Assembly (NCBI GenBank): GCA_025024175.1
Contig: QCXZ01000042.1
Span: forward strand, 9,317,501-9,381,500
Source: Rhyzopertha dominica
Taxonomy: Eukaryota; Arthropoda; Insecta; Coleoptera; Bostrichidae
Direction of reading: 5' to 3'
DNA: 64,000 nt
Shown: positions 38,111 to 50,535 of the stretch, in pieces
How the letters are laid out: each line of letters begins with the position of its first letter
How positions within the stretch are numbered: position 1 is the first letter of the stretch
Made by a program: the position numbers and the translations under genes
Notes under the pieces: generated by a model
Told to the model about the DNA's origin: nothing
Database searches by the model: none
What the model saw: the letters and a program-made list of their open reading frames with translations, nothing else

Positions 38111-39620
38111 ATTCAATCGGATTGATGAATGTCGCTGGAACAGGTACGATGAGGAAGCGAGAGAGAGATGGCCGTATCGAACCGGAAGAATGAACGATCA
38201 TGCCAGAAAGAGAAAGAGAAAGCTCGAGTTTAAAGGAGAACTAGCTATAACGATTGCAATCGATACGCAATCGTTAACAACTAACCTAACAATTTCTCGC
38301 TTTTCGCCCCGAATTGATTTCCGCCCGTGTTATTGCTGTTTTTGTGTTCCAAACCCCACAAAGTCATTTTTCTGTACTAAATGTTATTAAGTTCTGATCG
38401 TTATATTCACTGCTGAACGAAAGGCTACTCTGTTGGATAATGGACAAAAAATAAATAAAGCTTAAGAATGTTTTTTATTCCACCCTTCCTAGAAAAGCTT
38501 TAAGAAGCTTTTCCTGGACAATTAAAAAATATCCTTCACAGAAGTGTGGACTTATTTCGTGTACCATCAAACTGTTTGCGTAAACAGGGATGAGGAAAAC
38601 GAAAAAAAAACGAAAGTTAGTCAAGCTGAACAAGAAATACTCCATCAGGAACTAAAAACTTCGGTTAGGCATCTGTCTTAATAAGTTGGACTTTCTATTG
38701 GAGCCTATCATCAACGAAGAAGATTTATATCCGTACCCAATCTGTTCAATGATTGCAACTAGTAGTTTTTAATCGGGTCGTTCCATATGACCTCTGGAAT
38801 TTAAACAAAATAAATGAATACTTAGTTAAAGCTTAATATAACACACATAACTTTGGCTAATTGTTAGCTGTTTGAGTATTACGACAGTAATATTCGTACA
38901 AAACAAAATTTTGATCATTTGTTTAAGTTTCGTGAGGTAACTGAGACTGAAGTCTCTCTATTGTAGATCATCTTAAAACAGCATTAATCAAAAAATATTG
39001 CAGCTCTGCCGAACTTTTATCATACAATACACATGCAATAAATAATTGCTAGTTGACTCATGGATGTGTACCCAAACGTATCGGGACAGGCTTTGATTTT
39101 ACCTTTATCTTAAGTACCTTCTCCGGCTAGTAAAGTATCAAGCAACGATCTTGAGACTGACTTATGCAGAGGCTTTTACAGCTTGATGGTCGGCCGTCCT
39201 AAACTATTGGGATTAGTGGCATGCTTCAAAGTTCCTAAATGGACCGCATTCAAAAAAATCTTGTTGACTAAAATTTTAAATTTTCCACTATAAATTGTTG
39301 AAATTTGTTAGTTGTGATAATTTAGCAATCAATAAAACATAGAAGCTTTTATAACAAATTTTATTTAATGCAGACCTGATGCTAACTGGCGCGACATGCG
39401 ATCTATTTTTATGCGATACTTTATTGGGTTTAAATTTTCCGATGTATAAAATAAAAGTCTTTGCATGTCATAATTTATACAAATTTAATATAAAAACATA
39501 CAAATTAGTAAGTGGAAGATTATTTACATTTGTTAGAAAAAATTTACAAAATGCAAAATCAAATTTATACACGGTATCGATTATGTTCATTACAGCTTGT
39601 TAATAAGCACATTACAAGAG

Positions 39621-40130
39621 TCACAAACTAAAAAAAAAATACTCACCATCATTTTCACTGCTAAAATCACGATTAACTTCTATTATTAATTCTTGTACAT
39701 GATTCGCTCTGTACCGATTTTCAATGTCCAGTACATGCCGCACTGAATTTCTCCATGCATCTACACTTGTTATTTCAGTTTCGTCTCTAATTTTTAGCAG
39801 CATTTCATTGCTAAATTTTCCACCGGTGTTCCCTCTTCGAATTCTTTGTTTCAACTGCCTCCATATCATTTCAATGGAGTTGAAAATGCAATGATATGGG
39901 GGTAATCATAGAACTGTGTGTCTACATTCAGAAGCGAGAATGTAAATTTTAAATTTCTTCAAAAAATTTTTTGTGCCAAGCGCTTCCAACAATTGTTTTT
40001 TGTGTAGTCCTCTTCGAAATATAAATACTCTTTTCTTAAAAACTCTTGAATGGTTGCCTTATTAGTTGTTGTACTTGGAATTTTATCCAGTTATCCATTA
40101 CTATGACGCTGTTTGATTTTGGGCAGAGAA
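39621..40130 (-). pseudogene. DDE transposase C-terminal relic
   Basis: The minus frame reads PPYHCIFNSIEMIWRQLKQR (catalytic Glu block) at about 39900-39840 and runs to a stop at 39621. Upstream, in broken frames, come NKATIQEFLRKE and the YFEEDYTK block, and near 40108 VMDNW, which matches the second catalytic Asp block (usually V-x-DNAPYH). It is probably related to, but distinct from, the transposase at 24784-25727. Several frameshifts. Confidence 0.6.
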
Positions 40131-40439
40131 CGATTGCACACCGCGATCATAAATTAGAACATACATTACAAGCTGTTAGATAAGGAATACTTGTAGTTCA
40201 AATAATAATACCAAATAATGCTCATTGATTTATGTGTACGGAAAAAATCTAAAAAAGCCTAAACACAATTTTTGGATACGGTCCACTCCGCTGCAAAACA
40301 GTGGAACATGCCGAACCCGTCTGTTATTTAGTATTTTACGACAGCTTCAGGTAATACTTGTAAACCATTGTGAGCGGTAATCGGCTGTTCGTATAATGAG
40401 TCTCATAGATTGTTGCTCGCAAGTATAGTAGAGACCTTC

Positions 40440-41010
40440 TCCCCATTAGCATCCTGTGCACCATGTCCAAGATATTAGAACGCGTGATATATTGCTAACC
40501 ACTCAGATTGCATTACTACTCGTTTGGATCTAACCGACAATTTTATTCGAGGTATAGAGAATGACCTTTATACGACACTGGTCTTATTAGATTTTGCTAA
40601 ACTTTCGATACCGTAAATCACAATTTACTATAATTAATTCTAAAATTCGCTGGACTACATGCTGATGCAATTAAGCTGATTATGAGTTATCCTTCAAGTA
40701 GATTGCAATTTGTCAAATATAAGGCACGCGAGTCCGTTACCAGTAGAGCAGGGCGTACCTCTGGACTCAGTTTTAGATCCTCTCTTATTCTCTACTTGAT
40801 ATAACTTGATGAATTGTTAAGAATTTCGTAAATACCATTTGTAGGCAGACGATAGCAGCTTATACCATACTTTTCATGTTGATGATACAGTCACTGCCTT
40901 ATCTCAAATTAGCCAAGACGTAGGAGCGCTGGCAAATTACAGTTTGTTACATCATATCAAACAAATGCTTTAAAAGCGCGGCGTTGGTCATGCTACCTTT
41001 GGCAAACTCT
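40440..41010 (+). pseudogene. LINE reverse transcriptase relic, heavily eroded
   Basis: In mixed frames the sequence gives LVLLDFAKLS (first catalytic Asp block), HADAIKLIMSYPSSRLQFVK, and VEQGVPLDSVLDPLLFSTYL, which is the eroded GVPQGSxLGPLLF motif. Several stops and frameshifts are present. It ends where the fold-back copy begins at 41020. It belongs to the Jockey/CR1-like group in the broad sense. Confidence 0.6.
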
Positions 41011-41019
41011 TATATCCTA

Positions 41020-41885
41020 TACGCTATATTAGTGTGACGTAGATATCGACCACTTTCTTTCGGTACCTCTAAGTCCTGGACAGAGTTGGTCAGTCGTAAA
41101 CTAACTGCTAAAAATAACGACTCTTAGGTGCAAACTAAGCGAATTAGTTCGTAACTTTGACAGTTTGTCGTTGGCGTTTGAACTGTCGTTTCAGCTCTTC
41201 ATTCGTTAGGCGTAAACGGTGTAGTCTATAATGCAGCCGTAGATCGTAGACGGACGGGACACTGATTCAGAAGTGACAAGATCGAGATGAAGGCGTACTG
41301 TGACGAACTGTGATGCTGATAGAAATGGATCAATAAATCTGAATTATGTGAATATGCTTTGAACCAAATAACATAGAAACAAACATGTATTTCTCAAAAG
41401 CGTAACTGACAAAAATAAGAAAGTTTCTGTTTGTGCATCTACGATCTATCTGCCCATGTCATATGTATGATTATAATAACAACTATAAAAAGTGTGCAGA
41501 TTATGGTACAAAAATATAATTTTGTTAATTTTTGAGGCACTTAATCTGGCACGAATAGAATTAGGATTGCCAAACACTGCTGTAGCTCTGCTGTATTGTA
41601 ATTTGTAAAGTCATTAAATCGTTCGCGAACGAACTGTGAAGTGAACGACTATTTTGCAGAAACTAGCTCACGTGAACTAACTTTTCTAAAAGGTCTGTTC
41701 TTGCCATCTGTAATCTTGAATCAAAACAAACCAAGTTGTCATACCGTACGTAAGGAAGCCCAGTTTTCGGTGCAAAACTGTAGTTTTAAAGGAATGGTTT
41801 AATGTGTAACTGTTTATGTGAGGGTAGTTGACACTCCTTCGCTTTACTTAACATGTAGTAATAACAGAAATTACATTTAGGTAGT
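41020..41885. mobile_element. Partial copy of the 18-kb fold-back element, split by an insertion
   Basis: 41020-41080 matches the left end of the element at 18191 (tacgctatattagtg, then ggtacctc and aagtcctgga). 41720-41885 matches its internal duplicated unit (caaaacaaaccaagttgtca). The stretch 41081-41710 between them is foreign. The right arm is missing. Confidence 0.6.
41081..41710. mobile_element. 630-base insertion with hAT-like ends
   Basis: It starts cagagttggtcagtcg and ends with a CTG-terminated sequence whose complement begins cagatggcaagaacag. CAGAG-like termini and an internal palindrome (gttcgcgaac) are usual in non-autonomous hAT elements. The flanking 8-base duplication is too diverged to be convincing. 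Confidence 0.3.
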
Positions 41886-41887
41886 CT

Positions 41888-42067
41888 CCACCGCAACCAA
41901 CTACAGATAGATCTGTTTTGCTGTCATTACAGTTCATCAGTGTAGTTTAGGTCTAGCTGGTTTTGCCTGTACACCAAAGTATTGGTATGATGTTAGTAAA
42001 ATTTGTCAGCAATGAACTGACACGATGACAAAGCCACCTAACTGCCTTAATCCCTAAAGGAAGTGAC
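41888..42067. repeat. Repeat B copy, inverted end
   Basis: 41888-42005 repeats the block near 35996 (caccgcaaccaact, ttttgcctgtacaccaaag). 42006-42067 is the inverted form of the ggtggctttgtcatcg end and runs on through taatccctaaaggaagtgac. Confidence 0.55.
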
Positions 42068-42435
42068 CCACTTTTTTTTCATGATATTAATTACATAAAC
42101 AGTGTTTCAACTATAATTATGCACAGCACATTAAGCTCTCACACGTTAACGATTTCAAAACATATTCACAAGCCCACAAAAGAGCCATAAATGAAAAGTC
42201 TACTAGCTAACGTTATGAGTTCGGAGCTTGCTTTCTCCAACTGCTTGCCGGACGCGGTGTGGTGTAGCCATGAATAAATAACCAGGGGATCTATAAAATC
42301 TACGAGAGTTCATCATTGTTCTTTAAATTTAATAGCCTTTTAAACANATCACCGCACTACAATAATTAAAAAAATCGTTGAAATACCAATTGCGTTGTAA
42401 AAGGAAAACTTTCTTCAACGTAATTTTTGTTGCAG

Positions 42436-43499
42436 GCATGAAACCCCGCATGAAAAACCATTTCCGCGCTCACCAGCTGAGCGTGTGGCTCCGCCTGATC
42501 CCCGAGCTGCACCGTGCTGGCATGGAGGACGTCGTAGCCCGACACAACCTCTTCAGGAACCACAACAACGCAGACCTCTACGACGGCCCCGTTCGTCCAG
42601 ATCCGCTATCCAGGGTGAGCTACTACGATCCGACCATGGAGCTGGTAAGAAGACGCTCGAACGCCAGCATCACCAGCCTGGAAACTCCAACCACGATGGA
42701 TACGATCGTAACTACTTGTGTCAACGTTGTTTCTCCAGGGAATTTCAACCACCAGTCTTTCCAAAACCAGAATACTTCGGCTGATACGTTGGCCAGCTTG
42801 GAAGCGGCTGGATACGCGGCTTACAGCACTGCGTTGAGCGTTACCATAGCGATCGGGTGTTCGTTATTGATACTGAACGTGTTGATCTTCGCTGGCGTGT
42901 ATTACCAGAGGGATAAGACGAGGTTGGAAGTGAAGAGTCTCCAGCAGCAGCAAAGCAGGAACCAGGCGAATTTCGAAACGATATCCAAGCACAGCCATTA
43001 CCACATGGGGCATTCCCAGAGCTCTAACGTGATAGTGGACGTTGAACAGGACACTTCAGCTATGATCTTGGCAGCTAACGCCCAGCAGGAAGTGAACAAA
43101 ATGTCCAAATCGCAACACCTTTGCCCCTCCAACGTCCAAATGAACACCCTGAAAGCGCCACCGCCGAGTCCCAGCGTGATGATGCAAACAGGGAACTGCA
43201 TGACACTGCCCAAGAACTCGTCGATGTGCTCGCAGAACTATAGCCAGGGCTGCATGACGCTACCGAAGAACTCCAGCCTGATGAACAACACTGCTTGCGT
43301 CATAGCCGAGATGCAACAGCAAGGGATCGTGCAACCTCCGAATGGAAATGCCACCATGCACATGAGCGTCCCGCGGCCTCCACCGCCTCCCAGAACGAAG
43401 AGCCCTCCGGAGAATCAGCCCTTGCTGACCCACCACCCCAATCAGGGAAAGGGCAACATGCGGGTGCCACAGGCCGCCATGAGCGAGATGAGGGTGTGA
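42436..43499 (+). CDS. Nlg: Neuroligin, last coding exon: stalk, membrane segment, cytoplasmic tail
   Basis: The acceptor is tgttgcag, with exon start at 42436; the open frame upstream is intronic. The exon starts MKPRMKNHFRAHQLSVWLRL then IPELHRAG, the hallmark end of the insect neuroligin ectodomain, followed by a Ser/Thr-rich stalk. One membrane segment (about 42823-42903) reads ALSVTIAIGCSLLILNVLIF. The cytoplasmic tail is about 195 residues, with two CMTLPKNSS repeats (43197-43223, 43251-43277), a proline-rich SVPRPPPPPRTKSPP stretch, and a C-terminal EMRV ending in Val that could bind a PDZ domain. The stop is TGA at 43497-43499. Neuroligins act in postsynaptic membranes as neurexin receptors. 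Joined to 16966-17084 in phase. Confidence 0.95.
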
Positions 43500-43900
43500 T
43501 AGGTGCGAGAGGAAGGATTGCGTCCGATTAGGTAACAATTTGTAATGTGTGGTGGTGGTGGTGGTTTGTGTGGGTGGAGGGTGTTTAACTTTTGGAGCGG
43601 GTTGATTTTGCGTATCACAGTAAAATGTAAATGGACTTCTACGTTCCTCGTGTAACTTTTCGGGTTTGTTTTTTCGTGAGAGGTCATTACAAAATAGCTG
43701 CCTTGATTAATCCAAATCTGGGTCAAATGATAGGTAAAACCATTGGAATTTTTATTTTATATCGTTACAGGATGATTATCAATTCAATCTAAACTAGGTT
43801 GGTACTTAGCCTGCTTTTTCTAATGACTAAATTGTCATTTCTATATGTTATTCAAATCTTTTGTAAATGGAGCAGCGTAATAAAAAAATAATGGTCCCTA
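43500..43900 (+). other. Probable 3' UTR of neuroligin
   Basis: It follows the stop and contains a GGT-rich simple repeat (about 43541-43570). The first good polyadenylation hexamer candidate is AATAAA at about 43879. The true transcript end is not determined by sequence alone. Confidence 0.4.
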
Positions 43901-46900
43901 TCATACATTTAGCAGTAAAGAGGCTGGTGTAAGTGGCAACCCATGCTGCTCACCTAGTTCTGTAGGAGCAAAAATCTAGTTTCACGATAATTGACTTTGA
44001 GTCATATCACAGATGCTCTCTAATGGTTGAAAAGAAACTTGCTAGAGGGAACCATGTACTACTTGATATTGAAGAGATAACACAATTTTCCTAGCTTGAA
44101 TAAATATGAACTTCACTTCACTTATGCCAGTACTGAATTCATTAACTATTTTTAAGTTCGCAAATAATGGCACGTATATTATTAATATTTAATGAAGAGA
44201 TGAACGAACGAACGAAACAAAACTATCCTTTCTTGGCGCTTTATCTTCCATAGTTTTGCAGCTCGATAATGCCGCCTAAAGCCCAGTAAAACTCAAAATA
44301 ATTTGAATGTTTTCTTTCTTGAAATTGATAGTACATTTTTTTATACAACGAGGAGATTTGATTAATATTGTATATTATACTTAAAGTGGCAAACGTTTCC
44401 AAGTAGTTATCATCATATTCAAGTGTTGCGGTACTTTTTTTTAAATTGTTTTGACGTCAGTACTAAGCAGTGAAAGTTAATTTGTAAAGATATAAAGAAG
44501 CGGCAAATGAACAAAAATACCGAATCTCCTGATCAGCGGTATGTAGAACAATTGCAATGTTGTAATTTAGAACCACTTTTCAGCAATCTATAATTAGGGT
44601 AGATATCAACCTGCCACCAGATCACATTTCTCAGACGACAGATATCATAAGTTCCACATAAAGTTATTTTTATATTTGAGGGCACAAATCAACTATTTTT
44701 GCATGGAAAAAAATCTATACTGAGACAAATTTGAATGTATTATTATTGATTCGGATGATAAAACACATTTTTTAGCTGCATCACTGTAGAGGTCCATGAG
44801 CGGCGAAAAAGGTAGTGTCTTTTGCGATATCTTAACTAAGATTCATATTATCACCAAGTTAAATGTTTTATATTTACTTGTGAGAAACTATTTTTATACA
44901 AGCCCTCTAACTTTAAAACATGTGTGAAGTTAGGAAGGTAAGAGGACTGAGCAATACCTTAACAATCAAACCAAAAACCATCGGATGCTGTCTTTCTAAC
45001 TATACCACTAAATAATTGAGTATCTCTACTAACTTTTTAGTGATAAAATTGAGTTTAAGAGTGCAAATTCTGTTATATACAAAAATTTATATTGAGTACC
45101 CAGATTTACATACGAATAATGTCTTTCACAACAATTTGCAGCAGAATCTTATAAATAAGCAGCTGTAGTGTAATGACCTTCCGGATATTCTTGTAAGTCT
45201 TATCACTAGTACAAATGCTCAAGGTTATACAGTTCAGGTGTTTTAAGCTCCTGCAATTCATGTTATGGTATTTAATTTAAACGATTGTTACTACACTTGA
45301 TTGTTTTACTATACTAAGCACAGGCGTTTCTAAATACTCTTCATATTGTGCCAAAGTGCGTACAATGCCTTGCCTTGGTACTCTGAGTGTGTCCTGTACC
45401 TTTTGTTCCACGAGACGGACAATCCAATTGAGAAATGTATTATATAACAGAATTACTACGTAGATAAGTTTCAAACTTCAACGAAAAACCGTAGGAACAC
45501 ATTCTGATTTTTTATTTAAACCATGTACCACAGTGATTTTATAGGAATTGTATATGACATGTTCTTTTTCGGTGAATTTTGGAACCAGACACGCCGAAGT
45601 GCATATGTATAAGTGAAAAACATGCATTTCATAAACTTGTTAAGAGATGTTTCAACTAATGTGACAATTATCTATGAATAAACGACATTAAATTACTTAC
45701 TGTTGTATTCTTCACTTTGTCTTTTGTGATTTTTTTTAATTTTTATTTCTGAAATATAGGTGCTAAAAATGGAATGGTTGGTTAATCAGGAGTATCAAGA
45801 TATATATACAGAATTTACCATACGCGTCTTAAAAAGTTTTGGATCGAATGTTTCGAAGATAATAATACCTCTATTCAAAATTATCTGCATTGGCAGTTAT
45901 ATAAACTTCAGTGCATGAATACCAATTATATGGGTAACATTTGTAAAAGTAACAGTGAAATTTTTTTCAGTTTTTGCTTGATTTTTTGACATGGTCACGT
46001 TTTAGACTGTACAGGGTGTCCCATTTTCGTTGTAATTGCAGCGTACCTATATCAGGAACTGTCACTGTCTTACTTTTTTGTTGCAAGGTGAACTGTGCTG
46101 TCGTCGTTCTTATATCAATATCTTGCTTGGGTATGCAGATATAAACAAATGCAAAGGCGTTTTTTATAGATATTTTTTTCGGAATCCTGTGGCGTACTCA
46201 CTAATTTGAAAGATAACACAAATTTGCATATTTTAATGAAACGCATAGTCGCATTACTACGGCTGAAAAGATCTGTTTTTCTAGTTAAGTATAATGTTTA
46301 GTAATTTTGGTATTGGTCAAATTTTCTTATTTATTAAAGAAAATTATGTTTTTATCATTAGCTACATAGTGTCACTGATAGCCGAAATGAGAACTGCATG
46401 AGCTCCTTTGCGAGCTTTAGTATCCAAATAGGCACATATATATTTAATAGTTTTTTTTTGTTTTCTACAGCCGATCTTAAACCATTTCTTTATCAACACT
46501 TTTGAATGGATAAAGGAGCACTTTAACCACTAGGGTAGATAAAGTACTTAACACTTTAAGAACAAGGGTATTAAATATGTTTTTGCCTATTTTATTTATT
46601 TAAATTTTCAAATTTTAAGGGTTTATAATAAATTCAATTGTGCAAAAAAAACATTTTGTGTTATACATGAGTCCACTTGTGACCTTTTCACTCCTAGATA
46701 TCATCTTGTATTATAAATAACTACAATCAATAATACATATATTATATTGTGTTTTATTGATCCGTAAGCTGGATGTAAACATAAAATCTAATTACTAAAA
46801 AATAATTTTAATAACCCCAAAATTGAAAACATTTTTCTTATCTAAAAAAAATTAAGATAGCTAAACCAACTCTGAGCGATTTCTGATTTTTAATTAAAAT

Positions 46901-48189
46901 TTTCTTGTGCAGAAGACGGAAACCACGCAAGCAGAAAAAAAATGTATAGGAAAAACCCGTTTCATAAGGCTCTTTGTCGCACTCGTAAACATTGGGTGCG
47001 TACGACAAAATGGCGCCTTATGAAACTGATTTTTTTTATATACTATTTTGTGACTGTAAATGCAATTCGTTATTAAGTGTCACATATCACTGAATTTAAA
47101 ATTTCAAAAGCGAAGTAACGCTGCTTAGAAAAAACGTTCGAGAGAAAAGTTGCAAAAGATCTAAAAAATAGATGTTGTATCTTTTCAATCCGTTTAACTT
47201 TTTAGAGATTTAGACAACGAAGTTGCCCGTTGGGAGACAGGAGGCTGTAAATCTCACTTCCACTAGATTAAATAAGAAATTATACGGGCCACTCTTAGTA
47301 TTCGATCTCAACCCACGCATTAGCTTAAAAATCGCTATTCTTGATGACTGAAGACCTATCTCACAAGCTTACATATTACAGCTTGCATTCGATTTTTCAC
47401 GTGCCAGATATTCCAATCCAAACCATTTATATCATCCAAGCGTTCGCCTACCTGCATTGATTTCCCTTCCACGTGCTCACGTGGACATATTCAACGCTCT
47501 GTAACACATGGCGCCAACNANACGAGCCGAGAAAGGCATAAAGGNTCGCGCAAACAACCCCTTTCAATAAACACTCGGCAGAGTATAAAAATTGAATTAA
47601 ACGGCGGCACGTAGGTACTTCATCCAAGTTGTCGTTTAGGCCGTTTGAACGGGCTGGCGGCAGCAATGCTGAAAGAATTGAACTGGGTCCCCCAAGGGTC
47701 GATTAGTTTTTACCGAGATCAAAAGTAATTGTTCGTTATTTGAATTGGCAACTTGTAGCTGTAGCATCTTAATTATACTAACACCACTTGGAAGGTCGAT
47801 AAATTAGAACACCAGCTATATTATGATGTTGCATTTGTTGCTCAAAGTAACAATATTAAGGGACACGCATTTAATTTTGAATTCAACCTGTGCATTTATA
47901 AAACTCCACTTGGCATCTCTATACGCCTTGTGAGTTTGACACGGAGAGTTTTGATGATATATCTCGGTACTCCTTATTTATAATAACAAAGTTTGCGTGC
48001 ATTTCAAGCGGTGTAACCGAAATCCCTACAATTTGAGAAAATATTTTCAGAATATGGAACTAGTATGGCAGAAATCCTATTTTAACCGCACAGGGATTAC
48101 GCAACGCTAGGAACACCTTGTATAATCTAGTGTGGACAGTATTTCTCCCTGGATTGTCCACAACAAACAAGGAAGACCAGTGTNTTCCA
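43901..48189. other. Intergenic or distal 3' UTR, no gene recognised
   Basis: This is AT-rich sequence without coding domains. It contains an isolated transposon-like end at 46014 (acagggtgtcccattttcg) and, at about 48110-48126, a sequence ending ggaacaccttgtata that could be its partner. It also holds a hairpin repeat at 46937-47042. N bases lie at 47519, 47521, 47545 and 48184. Confidence 0.35.
46937..47042. repeat. Inverted repeat with about 45-base arms
   Basis: The arm gtttcataaggctctttgtc is followed by a short loop (around aaacattgg) and the inverted arm gacaaaatggcgccttatga. Poly-A/T stretches border both arms. It is probably a miniature element. Confidence 0.6.
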
Positions 48190-50535
48190 TAAGTTGATCT
48201 GCACAAGAAAGGTAAGCGAAAAACCTATAGTCCATCATTTAACTTTTAAGTTTGCTATTTATAATTCCATTAATGATAACAGGAACGAAATAGATTGGCA
48301 TAGTGAGTTCCAAACCTTAGACACAAATGAGTCACTTCAGAAACTTTATTCTGTACTGTATAGTTTATTTGATAAACATGTACCGCGGAGCGTTAGAAAA
48401 TCCTTCTGTTATACGAGCTGGTCCTCAAAAATAAGAATTAGAACACTTAAAGAAAAGAAGAAATACCACAGTCCTTGGAAAAGGTATGGTAATAAAATGG
48501 ACTACTTAACTTTTAAAATACTTAGAGGACAGGGCAAGTATCTCATTAACAATGACTGTGTGAATTACCTATATTGAAACTGTTGAAAGAAAAATTGGCG
48601 TGGAGCCAAAACAATTTTGGTCGTTTGCGTATAATAAACGAAAAGCATGTATCGGCATTCCTAATGTTATGAATGATTGTAATGGTGGAGCATTTAGTTA
48701 TTTTGATATATGTCAGTGTTTTTCAAAGTACTTTTAATCCGTATTTGTTGATTCGAATCCCGTTTATCGCAAGAGTTCATCTCGATTGGCTACAAATAAT
48801 TATGTATGTGCTCCCTCAATAACTGCGAACGATATTAGGAAAAAAGTACAAGTTCTTTCAAATCAGGGAATAGGCCCTGATATGATACCAGTAATTTTCA
48901 TAAAGGAATGCATGGATAATCTGTTGACTCCTCTTCAAATAATTTTCAATAAATCATTTGGAGAAGGTGTCTTTCCTAGAATCTGGAAAACTGCTGCGGT
49001 TTCACCTATCTTTAAATCAGGCGATAGTAGTTTTGTTGCTAGTTACCGCCCAGTGTCAAAGTTGTGCATTTTTGCTAAAATTTTTGAATCAATTATATAC
49101 GATCATGTCCTCTTCAACGTAAAATTTCTGATTTGTCCTTCTCAGCACGGTTTCATGAGTGGACGCTCAGTGGTTTCTAACTTGTTTGTGTACACAAATT
49201 ACAACAAATGGGACAATCAACAACAGGTTGATAGCATTTACACTGACTTCAGCAAAGCGTTTGACAAAATTGATCATTTTATAATCCTTAATAAATTGGA
49301 AGACATTGGTGTGTGTGATTCTCTTCTTGCGTGGTTTGAATCATATTTGTTTGATAGGAGTCAGTTTGTGAAGTTTGTTAGGGTTAAGTGTGATCAAGTA
49401 GAAATAACTTCAGGTGTTCCTCAAGGATCACATCTAGGTCCTTTGTTGTTTAATATCTATATAAATGACATTTTCAATTTTTTCGGTGATATCGGTGATT
49501 TAAAAATCTATCGTTGTGTTTCTTCTATAGACAACTGCAAGCTTCTCCAGGAGGATATTGAAAGGCTGAAATCGTATTGCCAGAGTAATAGGCCTTTTTT
49601 TAACATTGATAAATGTTGCACGATATCATTTACCAGGAATAAGAGCATTATAAAATTTGATTATAGTATAAACAGTAGCTTGTTGAATAGGGTAAATTCA
49701 ATTAGAGACTTGGGTGTTGTATTTAATTCAAAGATGCTATTTAATGAACATATTTCCTATATTGTAAGGAAGGCAAATGATAGTCTAGGATCTATTTGTA
49801 GAGTTTGCTCTGAATTAAGAAAATGGAAATCTTTTATTTCTTTGTTCATGGCTTACGTCAATAGTATTCTGAACTATGCTTCGGTTATTTAGAATCCCCA
49901 ATATAATTGTGTACATTAATAGCATTGAAAGAATTCAGAACAAATTACTTAGATATGTTGCTTATAAACTTCCTATGGATCTGCAGAATACTGATCTTAT
50001 ACGTGAACACTTTCGCATGCTGCCTCGGGAGCAGCAACGAAGTTTTGCAGATCTCCGTTATCTGCACAGCATTTCCAATGGTGGAGTCGACTCGACAGTT
50101 ATTTTGAGTATGTTGAATATTTCCGTGCCTTCTGTGTATAACATTAGGTCTCATAATTTGTTTATGTACCAGTACATTTCACTAATGCATATGCAAACTC
50201 CCCACTCCTTAGAAGTATGAAGTTCTACAATTCATTAAGCAGGCTAACTAATCCATCACTTGAAGTTGATATATTTAGTGATTCTGTATATTCATTTCGG
50301 AGAAAAATTTTTAAAGTGCTTCACCAATAAAATCTTCCTTTTCCTTTCGTATTTTGATAGTTTACTTTTTACATGATGTTATAATCATAAATTAGGTGTT
50401 AATTAGGAATTAATTTTACATTTTAATAGTTTCTGTTTTGCGGTGTGATGTGTTAATTTCATTATTGAATGAGTTGTAAGCACTGTTTTAGGTTCGTCCT
50501 GTTTGTGCTTCTGTATATAAATAAATAAATAAATC
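48190..50535 (+). pseudogene. 5'-truncated LINE with reverse transcriptase but no FADD box
   Basis: Three frames join up: 48194-48577 (region after the endonuclease), 48786-49892 (reverse transcriptase) and 49876-50220 (post-RT), with frameshifts between. The RT shows FKSGDSSFVASYRPVSKL, SQHGFMSGRSVVSNLF, VDSIYTDFSKAFDKIDH (catalytic Asp) and SGVPQGSHLGPLLFNIYIND. The next motif, normally FADD with two catalytic Asp, is deleted: FFGDIG runs straight into DLKIYR at about 49483-49503. The 3' end is a short (AAAT)n tract at 50518-50535. It is the longest LINE here, of the same Jockey/CR1-like kind as 3543-4800, and cannot reverse-transcribe. Confidence 0.85.

Larger units (their letters stand above)
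17085..42435 (+). other. 25.35-kb intron of the plus-strand neuroligin gene
   Basis: The intron runs from donor gtaagt at 17085 to acceptor tgttgcag ending at 42435, phase 1. It carries most of the transposon relics in the window plus GC-richer islands. I found no complete nested gene. Stretches 17085-18190, 19368-21034, 22690-24297, 25863-29984, 34240-35978, 37580-39620 and 40140-40440 hold nothing I can identify beyond the entries listed. Confidence 0.85.

Noticed and set aside
42378..42435. Open frame upstream of the neuroligin last exon, with an ATG at 42378
   Set aside because: An acceptor tgttgcag ends at 42435 and the conserved sequence starts right after it, in phase with the exon at 16966. 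The upstream frame is intron.
46014..48126. A 2.1-kb DNA transposon between acagggtgtccc and ggaacaccttgta
   Set aside because: The two ends are only loosely similar and no transposase lies between them.
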